The notes: a model not told the origin generated them from the letters alone. A stretch of DNA of 64,000 nt from Promicromonospora panici (GCF_900608595.1 NZ_UWYY01000006.1:218942-282941), one strand, 5' to 3'. Positions 34,521 through 44,476 are shown, counted from the stretch's first letter. A program made the numbers and translations.

Positions 34521-35351
34521 ATGCCGTCATCCCTCGACACCCGCGATCGCGGGAAGCCACGCGCGACGGTGGCTGCGTGGCGGCCCCGCGTCCCGGGGAT
34601 CTCCGAGGTCTTTCACGCCCAGTTCCGAACACACGCCTATCCGATGCACACCCACGACACGTGGGACCTCATGCTGCTGGACGACGGCTTCGTCGACTTC
34701 GCGCTGGACCGTCGCCGGCACGACAACGGTGACCCTGACAGGGTGATCCTGCTGCCGCCCGGTGTGCCGCACGACGGGCGTACCGTCGAGACGCACGGAT
34801 TCCGCAAGCGCGTGCTCTACCTCGACACATCGGTACTACCTGCGGACCTGGCCGACGCCGCCGTCGACACCCCGATCCATCGCGACCGGGGCCTGCGCGG
34901 GCAGCTCTCTGCCCTTCACGATGCCGTGGCCCGGCCCGGCAACGAGCTTGAGGCCGAAACCCGCCTCGCCTTCGTGCGCGACCGTCTCCTGACCCGCCTC
35001 GGGCACCGGGCTCGGACCGTCGAACGCCCACGGGCGCTCGTCGCCTCGAAGCTGCGTGAGTTCCTGGACGCCAACGTCACCGACTCCGTGACGTTGGTCG
35101 AGGCGGCACGAGCCCTCGACGCGAGTCCGACCCATCTGGTGCGATCGTTCCGCGCTGCGTTCGGCCTGCCGCCCCACAGTTATGTGATCGGTCGACGAGT
35201 CGACCACGCCCGGGGCCTCCTGCTCGATGGCCTCCCCGTCGCCGAGGCGGCCACCGCTGCGGGGTTCTATGACCAGGCACACCTGTCCCGGCATTTCACC
35301 CGCTACCTGGGCGTCCCGCCGGGCAAGTACGCATCGCAGATGCGGCCGTGA
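34521..35351 (+). CDS. AraC-family transcriptional regulator
   Basis: 276 aa. An AraC_binding N-terminal cupin (FHAQFRTHAYPMHTHDTWDLMLLDDG, LLPPGVPHDGR) and C-terminal double helix-turn-helix (SVTLVEAARALDASPTHLVRSFRAAFGLPPHSYVIGRRV; AEAATAAGFYDQAHLSRHFTRYLGVPPGKY). Divergent from the cupin gene. The effector is unknown. Confidence 0.9.
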   Translation: MPSSLDTRDRGKPRATVAAWRPRVPGISEVFHAQFRTHAYPMHTHDTWDLMLLDDGFVDFALDRRRHDNGDPDRVILLPPGVPHDGRTVETHGFRKRVLYLDTSVLPADLADAAVDTPIHRDRGLRGQLSALHDAVARPGNELEAETRLAFVRDRLLTRLGHRARTVERPRALVASKLREFLDANVTDSVTLVEAARALDASPTHLVRSFRAAFGLPPHSYVIGRRVDHARGLLLDGLPVAEAATAAGFYDQAHLSRHFTRYLGVPPGKYASQMRP

Positions 35352-35357
35352 TGACGA

Positions 35358-36200
35358 TCAGGCCCCGAAAGCCGCCTCGTTCCGGCCCGCCCAGTCGGCG
35401 AACGTCCTCGCCGGGCGCCCGAGCACAGTCTCGACGTCCGGGCTGACCGCCCGCTCCTGCGGCGTCGGGTCGCCGAGGATCGAGAGCGTGCCGTCGGCGA
35501 TCTCCTCCGGCATGACCTCGCGCATTCCGGCGTAGGCCTGATCGCGGGTGAGCTCGACGAAGGTGAGCGGCACGCCGAGCGCCAGCGCGAGCGCCGCGGT
35601 CCGGCCCCGGGGTGTGGTTGCCTCCGGACCGGTGAGCTCGTAGCTGCGGCCCGCGTGCCCGTTCTCCGTGAGCGCGACCGCCGCGACATGGGCGATGTCG
35701 AGCGGGTCGATGCCGGGCAGCGCAACGTCGCCGAACGGTGCCTGGACGGTGCGCTCGGCGCGAACCGTCGAGACCCAGGCGAACGCGTTGGTGTAGAAGC
35801 CGGCGGGCCGCAGAACGGTCCAGTCGAGCCCGGAGCCCCGCACGAGCTTTTCGAGCTCGGCCATGGGGCGGTGCGAGAGGGACTCGGGGCGAGTGCCGGC
35901 CGCCTGGGACGACACCAGCACGAGGCGGCGCACCCCGGCGTCGGCTGCGGTGGCGATGATCCGCTCCCGATCCAGGTGGCTACCGGCGCCCGGCACGAGG
36001 AGAAGCATCGCGCTCGCTCCGCTGAGGGCGGCGCGTAGGCTGGCCGGGTCTGCCAGGTCGGCGCTCACCGCGTGGACCCGGGGGTCATCGAGCGGTGCGG
36101 TGCCCGCGCGGGATACAGCGGTGACATCCTGGCCCTGCCGGGCAAGCTCGGCGACGAGCGGCCGCCCGATATTTCCGGTGGCTCCGGTGACGACGATCAT
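35358..36200 (-). CDS. NmrA-like NAD(P)-binding SDR
   Basis: 280 aa atypical SDR. Dinucleotide loop VTGATGNIGRPLVAELARQGQDV at the N-terminus, then LLLVPGAGSHLDRERIIATAADAGVRRLVLVSS and LDWTVLRPAGFYTNAF, as in NmrA/HSCARG-like proteins and quinone oxidoreductase type 2-like sensors. Divergent from an HxlR regulator in the standard arrangement for redox- or aldehyde-responsive genes. Confidence 0.9.
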   Translation of the reverse strand: MIVVTGATGNIGRPLVAELARQGQDVTAVSRAGTAPLDDPRVHAVSADLADPASLRAALSGASAMLLLVPGAGSHLDRERIIATAADAGVRRLVLVSSQAAGTRPESLSHRPMAELEKLVRGSGLDWTVLRPAGFYTNAFAWVSTVRAERTVQAPFGDVALPGIDPLDIAHVAAVALTENGHAGRSYELTGPEATTPRGRTAALALALGVPLTFVELTRDQAYAGMREVMPEEIADGTLSILGDPTPQERAVSPDVETVLGRPARTFADWAGRNEAAFGA

Positions 36201-36326
36201 GGGGTGCTCCTGGTCCGTACGGCGGGGGCCCTCGAGGGGACCAGGCGGCCGGTGCGGCCGCCGTGCCGACGACGTTACGAGCCCCAGTACAGTAGGTTCC
36301 CTCAGGAAAGTATTGGAGGCCGTGTC

Positions 36327-36716
36327 ATGGCCCGTACCAGCACCTGGTGCCCGCAGCCCGACGACGACCCGGCCGACGCCTGCCCGATCTCGCCCGTGGT
36401 CGATCTGGTGTTCAGCCGCTGGACCACGCCGATCCTCTGGGTGCTGCACGAGCACGGGACGCAGCGATTCGTCGAGCTGGAGCGGCGCATCGGCGTCACG
36501 CCCAAGGTGCTCACGCAGCGCCTGCGACAGATGGAACGCGACGGTCTGGTGCGGCGCGAGATCTACGCGGAGGTGCCGCCGCGCGTCGAGTACGAGATCA
36601 CCGAGCTCGGCCGCAGCCTCCAGACGGTGTTCGCCGCCCTGGGTGACTGGTCCGGCGAGCACATGGCCGACGTCGAAAGAGCACGCGCCGGCTACGCGGG
36701 CCCGCTCCCGCGCTAG
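36327..36716 (+). CDS. HxlR-family transcriptional regulator
   Basis: 129 aa. Winged helix with the HxlR sequence frame: CPISPVVDLVFSRWTTPILWVLHEHGTQRFVELERRIGVTPKVLTQRLRQMERDGLV, then RVEYEITELGRSL. The Cys before the first helix is the redox or electrophile sensor in several members. Divergent from the NmrA-like gene; the 126-bp gap contains GTAGGTTCCCTCAGGAAAGTA-like dyad material suitable as an operator. Confidence 0.92.
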   Translation: MARTSTWCPQPDDDPADACPISPVVDLVFSRWTTPILWVLHEHGTQRFVELERRIGVTPKVLTQRLRQMERDGLVRREIYAEVPPRVEYEITELGRSLQTVFAALGDWSGEHMADVERARAGYAGPLPR

Positions 36717-36756
36717 CGCCGTGCGCCGCGCGAGAGCGGGTGCCCGCCGTCTGGCG

Positions 36757-37626
<870 letters not shown>

Positions 37627-37630
37627 CTAG

Positions 37631-37681
37631 GGAGAACGATCGTTCTCCCGATGTCAGCTACAGTAGAGAACGATCGTTCTC
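37631..37681. promoter_or_regulatory. Twin TetR operators
   Basis: Two copies of the perfect palindrome GAGAACGATCGTTCTC, at 37632-37647 and 37666-37681, with centres 34 bp apart. Both lie between the divergent hydrolase and tetR starts (37599 and 37721) and each flanks one promoter. The exact repetition makes this a confident operator call. Confidence 0.9.
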
Positions 37682-37720
37682 CGCGCAAGTCGTGCGGGAC
37701 AGAAAATGGGGTGAGATCGC

Positions 37721-38290
37721 ATGATCGACGAGAAGACTGCACGGCAGGCCGTGATCCGGGCCGCGGACGAGCTGTTCTACACGCGCGGCGTCCAGGCCGT
37801 GGGCATGGACGCGGTACGGACAGCGGCGGGCGTGTCCCTCAAGCGGATCTACTCGCTGTTCTCCTCGAAGGACGAGCTGATCGTCGCCGTCCTCCACCAC
37901 CGCACCGCCGTCTGGGACTCGGGGCTCGCGTCGGCCTCCCAGCGGGCGACGTCGGCCCGTGAACGCATCCTCGCGATCTTCGACTTCCTGGACGCCTGGT
38001 TCCGGGAGCCGGACTTCCGCGGGTGCGCGTTCATCAACACGCACGGCGAGCTGGGCGCCTCCTCGACGGCGGTAGCCGACGCCGTCCGCGAGCAGAAGCG
38101 CAGCTTCCAGGAGTACGTCGCCCACCTCGTGGCCGACGCGGGCGCCCCCGCCGCCCTTGCCCCGCAGCTCGCGATCCTCGCCGAGGGTGCGCAGACGACG
38201 GCCGCCATCGCGGGCACCCCGGACGCCGCGCGCGACGCGCGGGCCGCGGCGGAGACGCTGCTCGACGTCGCGACGGGCCGCCCCCGCTGA
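37721..38290 (+). CDS. TetR-family transcriptional regulator
   Basis: 189 aa. N-terminal TetR helix-turn-helix (AVIRAADELFYTRGVQAVGMDAVRTAAGVSLKRIYSLFSSKDELIVAVL) and a C-terminal domain of the TetR_C_33-like kind (FRGCAFINTHGELG, EQKRSFQEYVAHL). The twin palindromes at 37631-37681 are its evident binding sites, controlling itself and the divergent hydrolase. Followed by a compact hairpin terminator. Confidence 0.94.
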   Translation: MIDEKTARQAVIRAADELFYTRGVQAVGMDAVRTAAGVSLKRIYSLFSSKDELIVAVLHHRTAVWDSGLASASQRATSARERILAIFDFLDAWFREPDFRGCAFINTHGELGASSTAVADAVREQKRSFQEYVAHLVADAGAPAALAPQLAILAEGAQTTAAIAGTPDAARDARAAAETLLDVATGRPR

Positions 38291-38301
38291 ACCCCGTGTT
38301 T

Positions 38302-38326
38302 GACCACAGCAGCAACTGCTGTGGTC
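38302..38326 (+). terminator. Hairpin after tetR
   Basis: Perfect 11-bp stem GACCACAGCAG / CTGCTGTGGTC with a CAA loop, starting 12 bp after the tetR stop. Confidence 0.75.
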
Positions 38327-38367
38327 GTCTGCCAGCTCCGTCAACCAGCCGGTGGGAGGATGAGGCC

Positions 38368-38964
38368 ATGACTGACGAAGAGTCCGACGGCGGTACGCGG
38401 GAAGCGACCCCGCTCGCCGCCCAGATCGACCCGCACGAGGGCGACTTCGCGTTCCGCTGGGCGTACGGCAACCCGGAGGCGCCGTTCACGATCGTGGAGT
38501 TCGGCGACTTCGAGTGCCCGTACTGCGGCGCGGCCAAGCCCGTGCTGCACGAGCTCATCAACGGCTCCGAGGGCCAGGTCCGCCTGGTGTGGCGGCACTT
38601 CCCCCTGTTCGAGCCACACCCGTACGCGCTGACGGCGGCCCTCGCCGCCGAGGCCGCCGGTCATCAGGGAGCGTTCTGGCCGATGGCGGGCCTGCTCTTC
38701 AAGAACCAGAACAGCCTCGACGACGCCTCCATCGTGCGGTACGGCGAGCAGCTCGGGCTGGACACCGCCGCTCTGGTGGGCGACCCGGCGCAGCGGTTCT
38801 CCCACGCCGTCCGCAAGGACTACCAGGCGGGCATCGACGCCGGTGTGCACGGCACGCCCACGCTGTTCATCAACGGCGAGCCGTACAAGGGCGACGTCAC
38901 GGTCACCGACCTGCGGGACACGATGTCGATGTCGCGCAAGCGAGCCCGCTTCCTCCGCCGGTAG
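38368..38964 (+). CDS. DsbA-like thioredoxin-fold protein
   Basis: 198 aa. Active site FGDFECPYCG (Cys50, Cys53) and cis-proline loop GVHGTPTLFING, as in DsbA/FrnE-type disulfide oxidoreductases. There is no signal peptide or membrane helix, so it acts in the cytoplasm, unlike secreted DsbA. The C-terminus is strongly basic (SRKRARFLRR). It stands alone between the tetR terminator and a convergent hydrolase. Confidence 0.9.
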   Translation: MTDEESDGGTREATPLAAQIDPHEGDFAFRWAYGNPEAPFTIVEFGDFECPYCGAAKPVLHELINGSEGQVRLVWRHFPLFEPHPYALTAALAAEAAGHQGAFWPMAGLLFKNQNSLDDASIVRYGEQLGLDTAALVGDPAQRFSHAVRKDYQAGIDAGVHGTPTLFINGEPYKGDVTVTDLRDTMSMSRKRARFLRR

Positions 38965-38968
38965 CGGG

Positions 38969-39844
38969 CTACCTCGCCAGCAGCGCGCGCAGGTGGGCCA
39001 CCACCTCGCCCGGCGACTGCTCGGCCATGAAGTGGCCCGCGTCCAGGGTGCGGTGCTCGAGGTCGGCGGCCCAGGCAGACCACAGGCCCGCCGCGTCGTA
39101 CCCGAGCGCGGCGCCCCAGTCCTGCTGGAGCACCGTGACCGGCATGGTCAGGCGCCGTCCCGCCGCCCGGTCCGCCCGGTCGTGCTCGACGTCGATCCCT
39201 GCCGACGCGCGGTAGTCCGCCACGATCGAGGGCACCGCCTCGCGCGACGCCCGCAGGTACTCCGCCCGGACCTCCGCCGGGATCGCGTCCGGGCCGGTGC
39301 CCCAGGCATCGAGGAAGAACCCGAAGAAGTCGTCGGCGGAGGCCTCGATCATCCGCTCCGGCAGGCCGGGCGGCTGCGCCATCAGGTAGAGGTGGAATGC
39401 GACGGCGGCATCCGCGCCCTGCAGCACGTCCCACATGTCGAGGGTCGGCAGCACGTCGAGCACGGCGAGGTGCGTGATCCGGTCGGGATGGTCGAGGCCC
39501 GCGCGGATGGCGACGAGCGCACCCCGGTCGTGGCCGGCGAGGGCGAACGTCTCGTGGCCCAGCGCTCGCGCGAGCTCGACGACGTCCTGGGCCATCGTCC
39601 GCTTGGCGTAGGTGCTGGTGTCACGCCCGGCGGGCTTGTCGCTCGCACCGTAGCCGCGGAGGTCCGGGACGATCACGGTGTGGTCCCGGGCGAGGTCCGC
39701 GGCGACGTGCCGCCACATCAGGTGCGTCTGCGGAAAGCCGTGCAGCAGCACGACCGGGCTTCCGGAGCCGCCGACCGCTACGTTGAGGACGACGTCGCCC
39801 ACGGCGACGCGCTGATAGTCGAAATCGGGGATCGTCTGTGTCAT
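38969..39844 (-). CDS. Alpha/beta hydrolase with Asp nucleophile (epoxide hydrolase/haloacetate dehalogenase type)
   Basis: 291 aa. Oxyanion motif HGFPQTHLMWRHVA, PDLRGYGASDKP and an aspartate nucleophile in AGHDRGA (Asp106), with the catalytic His in DAGHFMAEQSP. Asp instead of Ser marks the dehalogenase/epoxide hydrolase branch; GHDRG with DLRGYG-SDKP is closest to fluoroacetate dehalogenases. Whether it removes halide or opens epoxides cannot be decided from the sequence. Divergent from the BTAD regulator, which may control it. Confidence 0.88.
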   Translation of the reverse strand: MTQTIPDFDYQRVAVGDVVLNVAVGGSGSPVVLLHGFPQTHLMWRHVAADLARDHTVIVPDLRGYGASDKPAGRDTSTYAKRTMAQDVVELARALGHETFALAGHDRGALVAIRAGLDHPDRITHLAVLDVLPTLDMWDVLQGADAAVAFHLYLMAQPPGLPERMIEASADDFFGFFLDAWGTGPDAIPAEVRAEYLRASREAVPSIVADYRASAGIDVEHDRADRAAGRRLTMPVTVLQQDWGAALGYDAAGLWSAWAADLEHRTLDAGHFMAEQSPGEVVAHLRALLAR

Positions 39845-39877
39845 GCCCCGAATCTCCAGGACGTGGATGAGCAAGTG

Positions 39878-41854
39878 ATGAGTGACCGTGTGCGGATCGG
39901 GGTGCTGGGCCCGGTGGTGGCGTGGGTCGACGGCGCCGAGGCGGCCCTGGGCGGCCCCCGGCAGCGGGCGGTCCTCGCGCGCCTGGTCGCCGCCCGGGGA
40001 CGGGTGGTGACCGCCGACCGGCTGGTCGGGGACCTCTGGGACGACCCGCCCCCTGGCGCGCTGCCCGCGCTGCGGACGTTCGTCGCCGCCCTGCGCCGGG
40101 GCATCGAGCCCGGACGGCCGCCGCGCACCCCGGCCCGGCTGCTCGTGACCGAAGGGCCCGGCTACGCGCTGCGCGGCGTCGACGTGGACGCCTGGTCGTT
40201 CGAGACGACGGTGGCCGGTGCGCGCGACCTCGCGCCTGCCGCCGCGCGGACGACGCTCGACCGCGCGCTCGACGCCTGGCGCGGCACCCCGTACGCCGGC
40301 CTGGACCAGGCGTGGGCGGTCGCCGAGCGTGCCCGGCTGGCCGAGCTGCGGCTGGTCGCGATCGAGCGCAGCGCCGAGGCGGGGATCGCGCTCGGCGAGG
40401 CAGCCGACGTCGTCCCGTGCCTGGACGCACACGTGACCGAACATCCCTGGCGCGAGGACGGATGGCGGCTGCTCGCGCTCGGGCTGTACCGGTCGGGGCG
40501 GCAGGCGGACGCGCTGGCCGTGCTGCGCCGGGCGCGCGCGATGCTGGCCGGGGAGCTCGGCGTCGACCCGGGGCCGCGGCTCGCCGAGCTGGAGGCCCAG
40601 GTGCTGCGGCACGAGGTGGGCTCGGCGCCCGCGCCGGACGACGTCTGGCGCGACACCGCATCGGCCTACGAGCGCGTGGTCGCGGCGGGGGCGCGCACCC
40701 GGCTGGAGTCGACGGCGACACTGCTGCGCACGCTGGCGCTGACCGGCGGCGACGGTCTGGCCGCCGCGCGGTCGCAGCGGGTCGCCGCCGTCCGGGCGGC
40801 GGAGCAGCTCGGTGATCCGGAGCTCACGGCACGGGTGATCGGCGCGTTCGACGTGCCGGGTTCCTGGACCCGGTCGGACGACGCCGACGCGGCCGCGCAG
40901 GTGGCCGCCGCCGCCGAGCGCGTGCTGGCTGCCCTGCCCGAAGGTGCGCCCGACGCCGTCCGGGCGAGGCTGCTGGCGACGGTCGCGATCGAGTCGCGAG
41001 GGCTGCCGGGGCCTCGGGGTCCGGAGGCCGCGCGCCGGGCCGAGGAGCTCGCGCGGCGGGCCGGCGACCCCGCCGTGCTGGCGTTTGCCCTGGCCGGACG
41101 GTATCTGACCTGCTTCTCGCGTACGGGCCTGGCGCCGGAGCGGGACGCGATCGGCGTCGAGCTGATCTCGCTGGCGACCCGGCACGGGCTGTCCACGTTC
41201 GAGATCCTGGGGCACCTGGTGCGGATGCAAGCGTTATCGGCGCTCGGCGACTTTGCTGCGGCGCAGCGCCACGCGGACGCGGCCGCCGGACTCGGTGTGC
41301 GGTACGAGCGGCCGCTGGTCGAGGTGTTCACGGGGTGGTTCGCGGCGGTGCGTGTTGCGACGTCGAGCGACCCGGCCGACGGCGTGACCGGCCCCACGGG
41401 CCGCGGCGCGGTGGACGCCGCGGAACAGGCGTACCGCCGGGCCGCCGCGGCGCTCGATGGCTCCGGCATGCCTGGGCTGGCTGAGGGGCTGCTTCCGCTG
41501 GCGGTGCTCGCCCTGCGGGTGTGGCACGGCTTGCCCGCGGACATTGATTCGCGGGACGACGACGGCTGGGGCCCCTATGAGCCCTGGGCCCGGCCGCACC
41601 TGCTCCTGGCCCGCGGAGCTGACGCCTCTGCCGCCGTCCGCCGTATCCCGGGCCCGCCGCCCGGCCTGCTCACCGAGGTGCTCTGGATCCTGGCCGGACG
41701 CGCGGCGATAGCGGTGGGCGACCGCCGGATCGCCGAGCGCGCCCGCGCGGCGCTCGTTCCGGCCGCCGACGAGGTGGCCGCGGGGAGCGGCGTCCTGACC
41801 GCTGGCCCTGTCCGAGAGCACCTGGCGGCACTGACGGGGTTCCTCGCTGGCTGA
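39878..41854 (+). CDS. BTAD (SARP/AfsR-like) transcriptional regulator with TPR-like tail
   Basis: 658 aa. An OmpR-type winged helix (1-90: VRIGVLGPVVAWVDGAEAALGGPRQRAVLARLV) and a bacterial transcriptional activation domain (about 95-250: HPWREDGWRLLALGLYRSGRQADALAVLRRAR, GVDPGPRLAELE), then about 400 residues of Ala-rich alpha-helical repeats without an NB-ARC Walker motif. SARP-type proteins activate secondary metabolism or local genes. The 3' end is followed by the complex inverted repeats at 41867-42091. The partner gene is probably the divergent hydrolase. Confidence 0.88.
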   Translation: MSDRVRIGVLGPVVAWVDGAEAALGGPRQRAVLARLVAARGRVVTADRLVGDLWDDPPPGALPALRTFVAALRRGIEPGRPPRTPARLLVTEGPGYALRGVDVDAWSFETTVAGARDLAPAAARTTLDRALDAWRGTPYAGLDQAWAVAERARLAELRLVAIERSAEAGIALGEAADVVPCLDAHVTEHPWREDGWRLLALGLYRSGRQADALAVLRRARAMLAGELGVDPGPRLAELEAQVLRHEVGSAPAPDDVWRDTASAYERVVAAGARTRLESTATLLRTLALTGGDGLAAARSQRVAAVRAAEQLGDPELTARVIGAFDVPGSWTRSDDADAAAQVAAAAERVLAALPEGAPDAVRARLLATVAIESRGLPGPRGPEAARRAEELARRAGDPAVLAFALAGRYLTCFSRTGLAPERDAIGVELISLATRHGLSTFEILGHLVRMQALSALGDFAAAQRHADAAAGLGVRYERPLVEVFTGWFAAVRVATSSDPADGVTGPTGRGAVDAAEQAYRRAAAALDGSGMPGLAEGLLPLAVLALRVWHGLPADIDSRDDDGWGPYEPWARPHLLLARGADASAAVRRIPGPPPGLLTEVLWILAGRAAIAVGDRRIAERARAALVPAADEVAAGSGVLTAGPVREHLAALTGFLAG

Positions 41855-41924
41855 TCCGACTTCGGTCCCTTGCACCGCGTCCGATCCGACTTCGGTCCCA
41901 TGCACCGGCGCCCGTTCCGACTTC

Positions 41925-41978
41925 GGTCCGTTGCTCTGAGATCGGTCAATCAACCGACCGATCTCAGAGCAACGGACC
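41925..41978. repeat. 22-bp perfect inverted repeat after the BTAD gene
   Basis: GGTCCGTTGCTCTGAGATCG... (41925-41946) and its exact complement (41957-41978) with a 10-base loop. It is nested in a wider set: CCGACTTCGGTCC occurs three times just upstream (from about 41867), and TGCATGGGACCGAA (41998-42011) nearly mirrors one of them. Such nesting suggests repeated insertion or rearrangement of small palindromic units, with terminator capacity. Confidence 0.85.
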
Positions 41979-42041
41979 GATCTCAGAAATCCAGACGTGC
42001 ATGGGACCGAACTCGATGATCCCTCTGACCCACCGACCCAG

Positions 42042-42091
42042 CCGAGCGATTGTGCCCGGAAGTCGCGGGTTCTTTGGGCCCAATCGCTCAG
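42042..42091. repeat. Palindrome family B, copy 2, beside nhaA
   Basis: CCGAGCGATTGTGCCCGGAA...TTCTTTGGGCCCAATCGCTCA: same core as the palindrome inside the xdhC-like gene (GATTGGGCCC / GGGCCCAATC), with base changes in the outer arms that keep pairing. It lies 18 bp after the end of nhaA (convergent side). Confidence 0.75.
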
Positions 42092-42108
42092 TGCGGTCGG
42101 CAGGGCCC

Positions 42109-43509
42109 TTACGCCGGCGGGCGCCACGCCCCCTCCGGGAGCGGCGGCGGGCCACTGGCCTCCTGCGGCGAGCACAGCGGCAGGCGGTTGCCGAAGTACC
42201 GGAGCACCACCGCGCCGATGACGCCGGACACGATCGAACCCACGATGACGCCGACCTTGGCCTCGTTGATCAGTGCCTCGTCGTCGAAGGCGAGCTCGCT
42301 GACGAACAGCGCGATGGTGAAGCCGATCCCGCACAGGAACGCACCGCCGGCGAGGTGCCCGTACCGCACCTGGCCGGGCAGGGTGCCGAGCCCCGTCACC
42401 AGCGCGATCATCGCCCCGAGGAAGACGCCGATCCCCTTGCCGAGCACGAGGCCCACGAGCACGCCGAGTGTCACCGGACTCGAAAGGGCTGCGCTGATCG
42501 ACTCGCCGGACAGCGCGACGCCCGCGTTGGCGAGCCCGAACACCGGCACGACGACGTAGGAGCTGAGCGGGTGCAGCCCGTCAAGGATCCGGTCGCTCGT
42601 CGGGACCGCCGACCTCGCTGCGCTGACTGCGAGGCGCGAGCGGGCAGGGTCGAGCTCCTCCATGAGGGCGCGCGCGTACCACCCGAGGTGCCGGCGCGCC
42701 TCCTCGTCCTGTCCCCGGCGGGACGTCGGGATGGAGAGTCCGACGATGACGCCCGCGAGGGTCGGGTGCAGCCCGGACTCGAGGACCACCACCCACAGCA
42801 CCAGGCCCACCAGCAGGTAAGGAGGGATCTGCCAGATCCCTATCCAGCGCATCGCGAACAGGACGACGGTCAGCAGGGCGGCCAGGACGAGCGCGCCCAT
42901 CATCAGCGCGTCGGAGTAGAAGAGCCCGAGCAGGGCGATGGCGCCGATGTCGTCGAAGATCGCCAGGGTCAGCAGGAAGACCCGGAGCTGGTCCGGACAG
43001 CGCGGCCCGACCAGCGCGAGCACGCCGATCACGAACGCCGTGTCGGTGGACATCGGCAGGCCCCAGCCGGCGGCGTCGGGACCGGACGGGTTGATCAGGA
43101 GGTACATGCCGATCGGGACGGCCAGCCCGCCGATCGCGCCGAAGAGCGGAACGGACGCGGCGCGGAAGCTGCGCAGCTCGCCAACGGTCAGCTCGCGGTT
43201 CACCTCGACGCCGACCACCAGGAAGAACACGGCCATCAGGAAGTCGTTGACCCAGTGGTGCAACGACAGGTGCAGCTCCCAGGTGCCGACCGTGAGGTTG
43301 ACCGGCGTCTCCCACAGGTCGTGGTACGAGCCGCCCGCCACGTTCGCCCACACGAGGGCGATGGCCGACGCCGCGAGCAGGAGCGTCGCGCCCCCGCCTT
43401 CGGTCGCGAAGTAGTTGCGCAGCCCTGGAGACAAGCGGGGATACGGGATGTCCACCCGGGGCCGGGGTCCCGGCCGGGTAGGCACGCCGGTGGGGATCCG
43501 GTCTGTCAC
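42109..43509 (-). CDS. nhaA: Na+/H+ antiporter NhaA
   Basis: 466 aa, about twelve helices. The ion-binding aspartates are in LTLAIFDDIGAIALLG; other family segments are GGGATLLLAASAIALVWAN, WVNDFLMAVFFLVVGVEVNREL, STDTAFVIGVLAL and GIGFTIALFVSELAF. It exchanges Na+ for H+ at the membrane. The start is GTG 43509. A cytoplasmic loop of about 45 residues between helices (SIPTSRRGQDEEARRHLGWYARAL) and a Pro-rich C-terminal tail are longer than in E. coli NhaA. Single gene, convergent to repeats on the BTAD side. Confidence 0.95.
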   Translation of the reverse strand: MTDRIPTGVPTRPGPRPRVDIPYPRLSPGLRNYFATEGGGATLLLAASAIALVWANVAGGSYHDLWETPVNLTVGTWELHLSLHHWVNDFLMAVFFLVVGVEVNRELTVGELRSFRAASVPLFGAIGGLAVPIGMYLLINPSGPDAAGWGLPMSTDTAFVIGVLALVGPRCPDQLRVFLLTLAIFDDIGAIALLGLFYSDALMMGALVLAALLTVVLFAMRWIGIWQIPPYLLVGLVLWVVVLESGLHPTLAGVIVGLSIPTSRRGQDEEARRHLGWYARALMEELDPARSRLAVSAARSAVPTSDRILDGLHPLSSYVVVPVFGLANAGVALSGESISAALSSPVTLGVLVGLVLGKGIGVFLGAMIALVTGLGTLPGQVRYGHLAGGAFLCGIGFTIALFVSELAFDDEALINEAKVGVIVGSIVSGVIGAVVLRYFGNRLPLCSPQEASGPPPLPEGAWRPPA

Positions 43510-43597
43510 GGGTCAAGTTTGACAGACGCTGGGGGACGGCTGTTCTCACGTCCACCGGGTTCCACATCGGGGCCCCCTTCGACCTGCTAGCATCTCG

Positions 43598-43611
43598 GGA
43601 AACCGCTTACC
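43598..43611. promoter_or_regulatory. Possible LacI-type operator before the CE12 esterase gene
   Basis: GGAAACCGCTTACC is an imperfect dyad (10 of 14 positions symmetric) of the GAAACCG-CGGTTTC style bound by LacI-family repressors, 20 bp before the esterase ATG. A carbohydrate-active gene is a fitting target, but the match is modest. Confidence 0.35.
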
Positions 43612-43630
43612 GAGGAGAGGCAAAGACGCC

Positions 43631-44476
43631 ATGAATCGAACGTCCGACCCGAGCCGCCGCGCCTTCCTGACCGGCCTCGCTGCCGCGTCGCTAGCAGCCA
43701 CCGCAGGACCCGCGGCGGCGGCACAGGCCGTGGCGCAGGCGCCCCGGACCGCCGCCGGCAAGACGTCCCCCGTCGGCACCATCTACATCGCGGGCGACTC
43801 CACCGCCGCGCCCAAGGATCTGGCGAACGGCCCCGAGACCGGCTGGGGCATGGCCCTGCCGTTCTACCTGTCAGGACGCATCGCAGTGGCCAACCACGCG
43901 CGCAACGGCCGGAGCTCCAAGAGCTTCGTCGACGAGGGCCGCCTGGACGCGATCGCCAGGACGATCACGGCAGGCGACGTCCTGGTGACCCAGTTCTCGC
44001 ACAACGACGAAAAGATCGCGGACCCCGCGCGCGGCACCGACCCCTGGACCACGTACCAGGAGTACCTGACCATGTACGTCGACGTGGCCCGGTCCGCCGG
44101 CGCCCTGCCTGTGTTCGCAACCAGCGCCGAACGCCGCCGGTTCGACGCGAGCGGGAACGCCGTCGAGACCCACGGCGAGTACCCGCACGCCATGCGTGCC
44201 CTCGGGGAGCGCCTCGACGTGCCGGTGATCGACGTCCAGGTCCAGACCCTCGCGCTGTGGCAGGAGCTCGGGCCGGAGGAGACCAAGAACTACTTCCTGT
44301 GGACCGACACGAAGCAGGACAACACGCACTTCAAGCCGCGTGGTGCGTCCGCGGTCGCAGTCATGGTGGCGCGTGGGCTGGGCCGGACCGGCCTGCTGGG
44401 CCCGCGTGACCTGCGCCGGCTGGAAGAGGTGCCCGCCGACGACTGGTTCACCTGGCTTCCCGAGCCGCCTGCGTGA
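43631..44476 (+). CDS. Secreted rhamnogalacturonan acetylesterase-like SGNH hydrolase (CE12)
   Basis: 281 aa. Twin-arginine signal SRRAFLTGLAAASLAATAGPAAA. SGNH blocks: TIYIAGDSTAAP (nucleophile Ser57), NHARNGRSSKSF, QFSHNDEK and the C-terminal DNTHFKPRGA that holds the catalytic Asp and His. CE12 enzymes remove acetyl groups from pectic rhamnogalacturonan or xylan. GAGGAG precedes ATG 43631. Its secretion by the Tat path means it folds before export. With the GH16 enzyme it points to plant cell-wall use. Confidence 0.92.
   Translation: MNRTSDPSRRAFLTGLAAASLAATAGPAAAAQAVAQAPRTAAGKTSPVGTIYIAGDSTAAPKDLANGPETGWGMALPFYLSGRIAVANHARNGRSSKSFVDEGRLDAIARTITAGDVLVTQFSHNDEKIADPARGTDPWTTYQEYLTMYVDVARSAGALPVFATSAERRRFDASGNAVETHGEYPHAMRALGERLDVPVIDVQVQTLALWQELGPEETKNYFLWTDTKQDNTHFKPRGASAVAVMVARGLGRTGLLGPRDLRRLEEVPADDWFTWLPEPPA

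Noticed and set aside
38843..39877. Long upstream extension of the BTAD regulator frame
   Set aside because: The first 345 codons are antisense to the dehalogenase-like gene; conserved winged-helix sequence begins only at ATG 39878.
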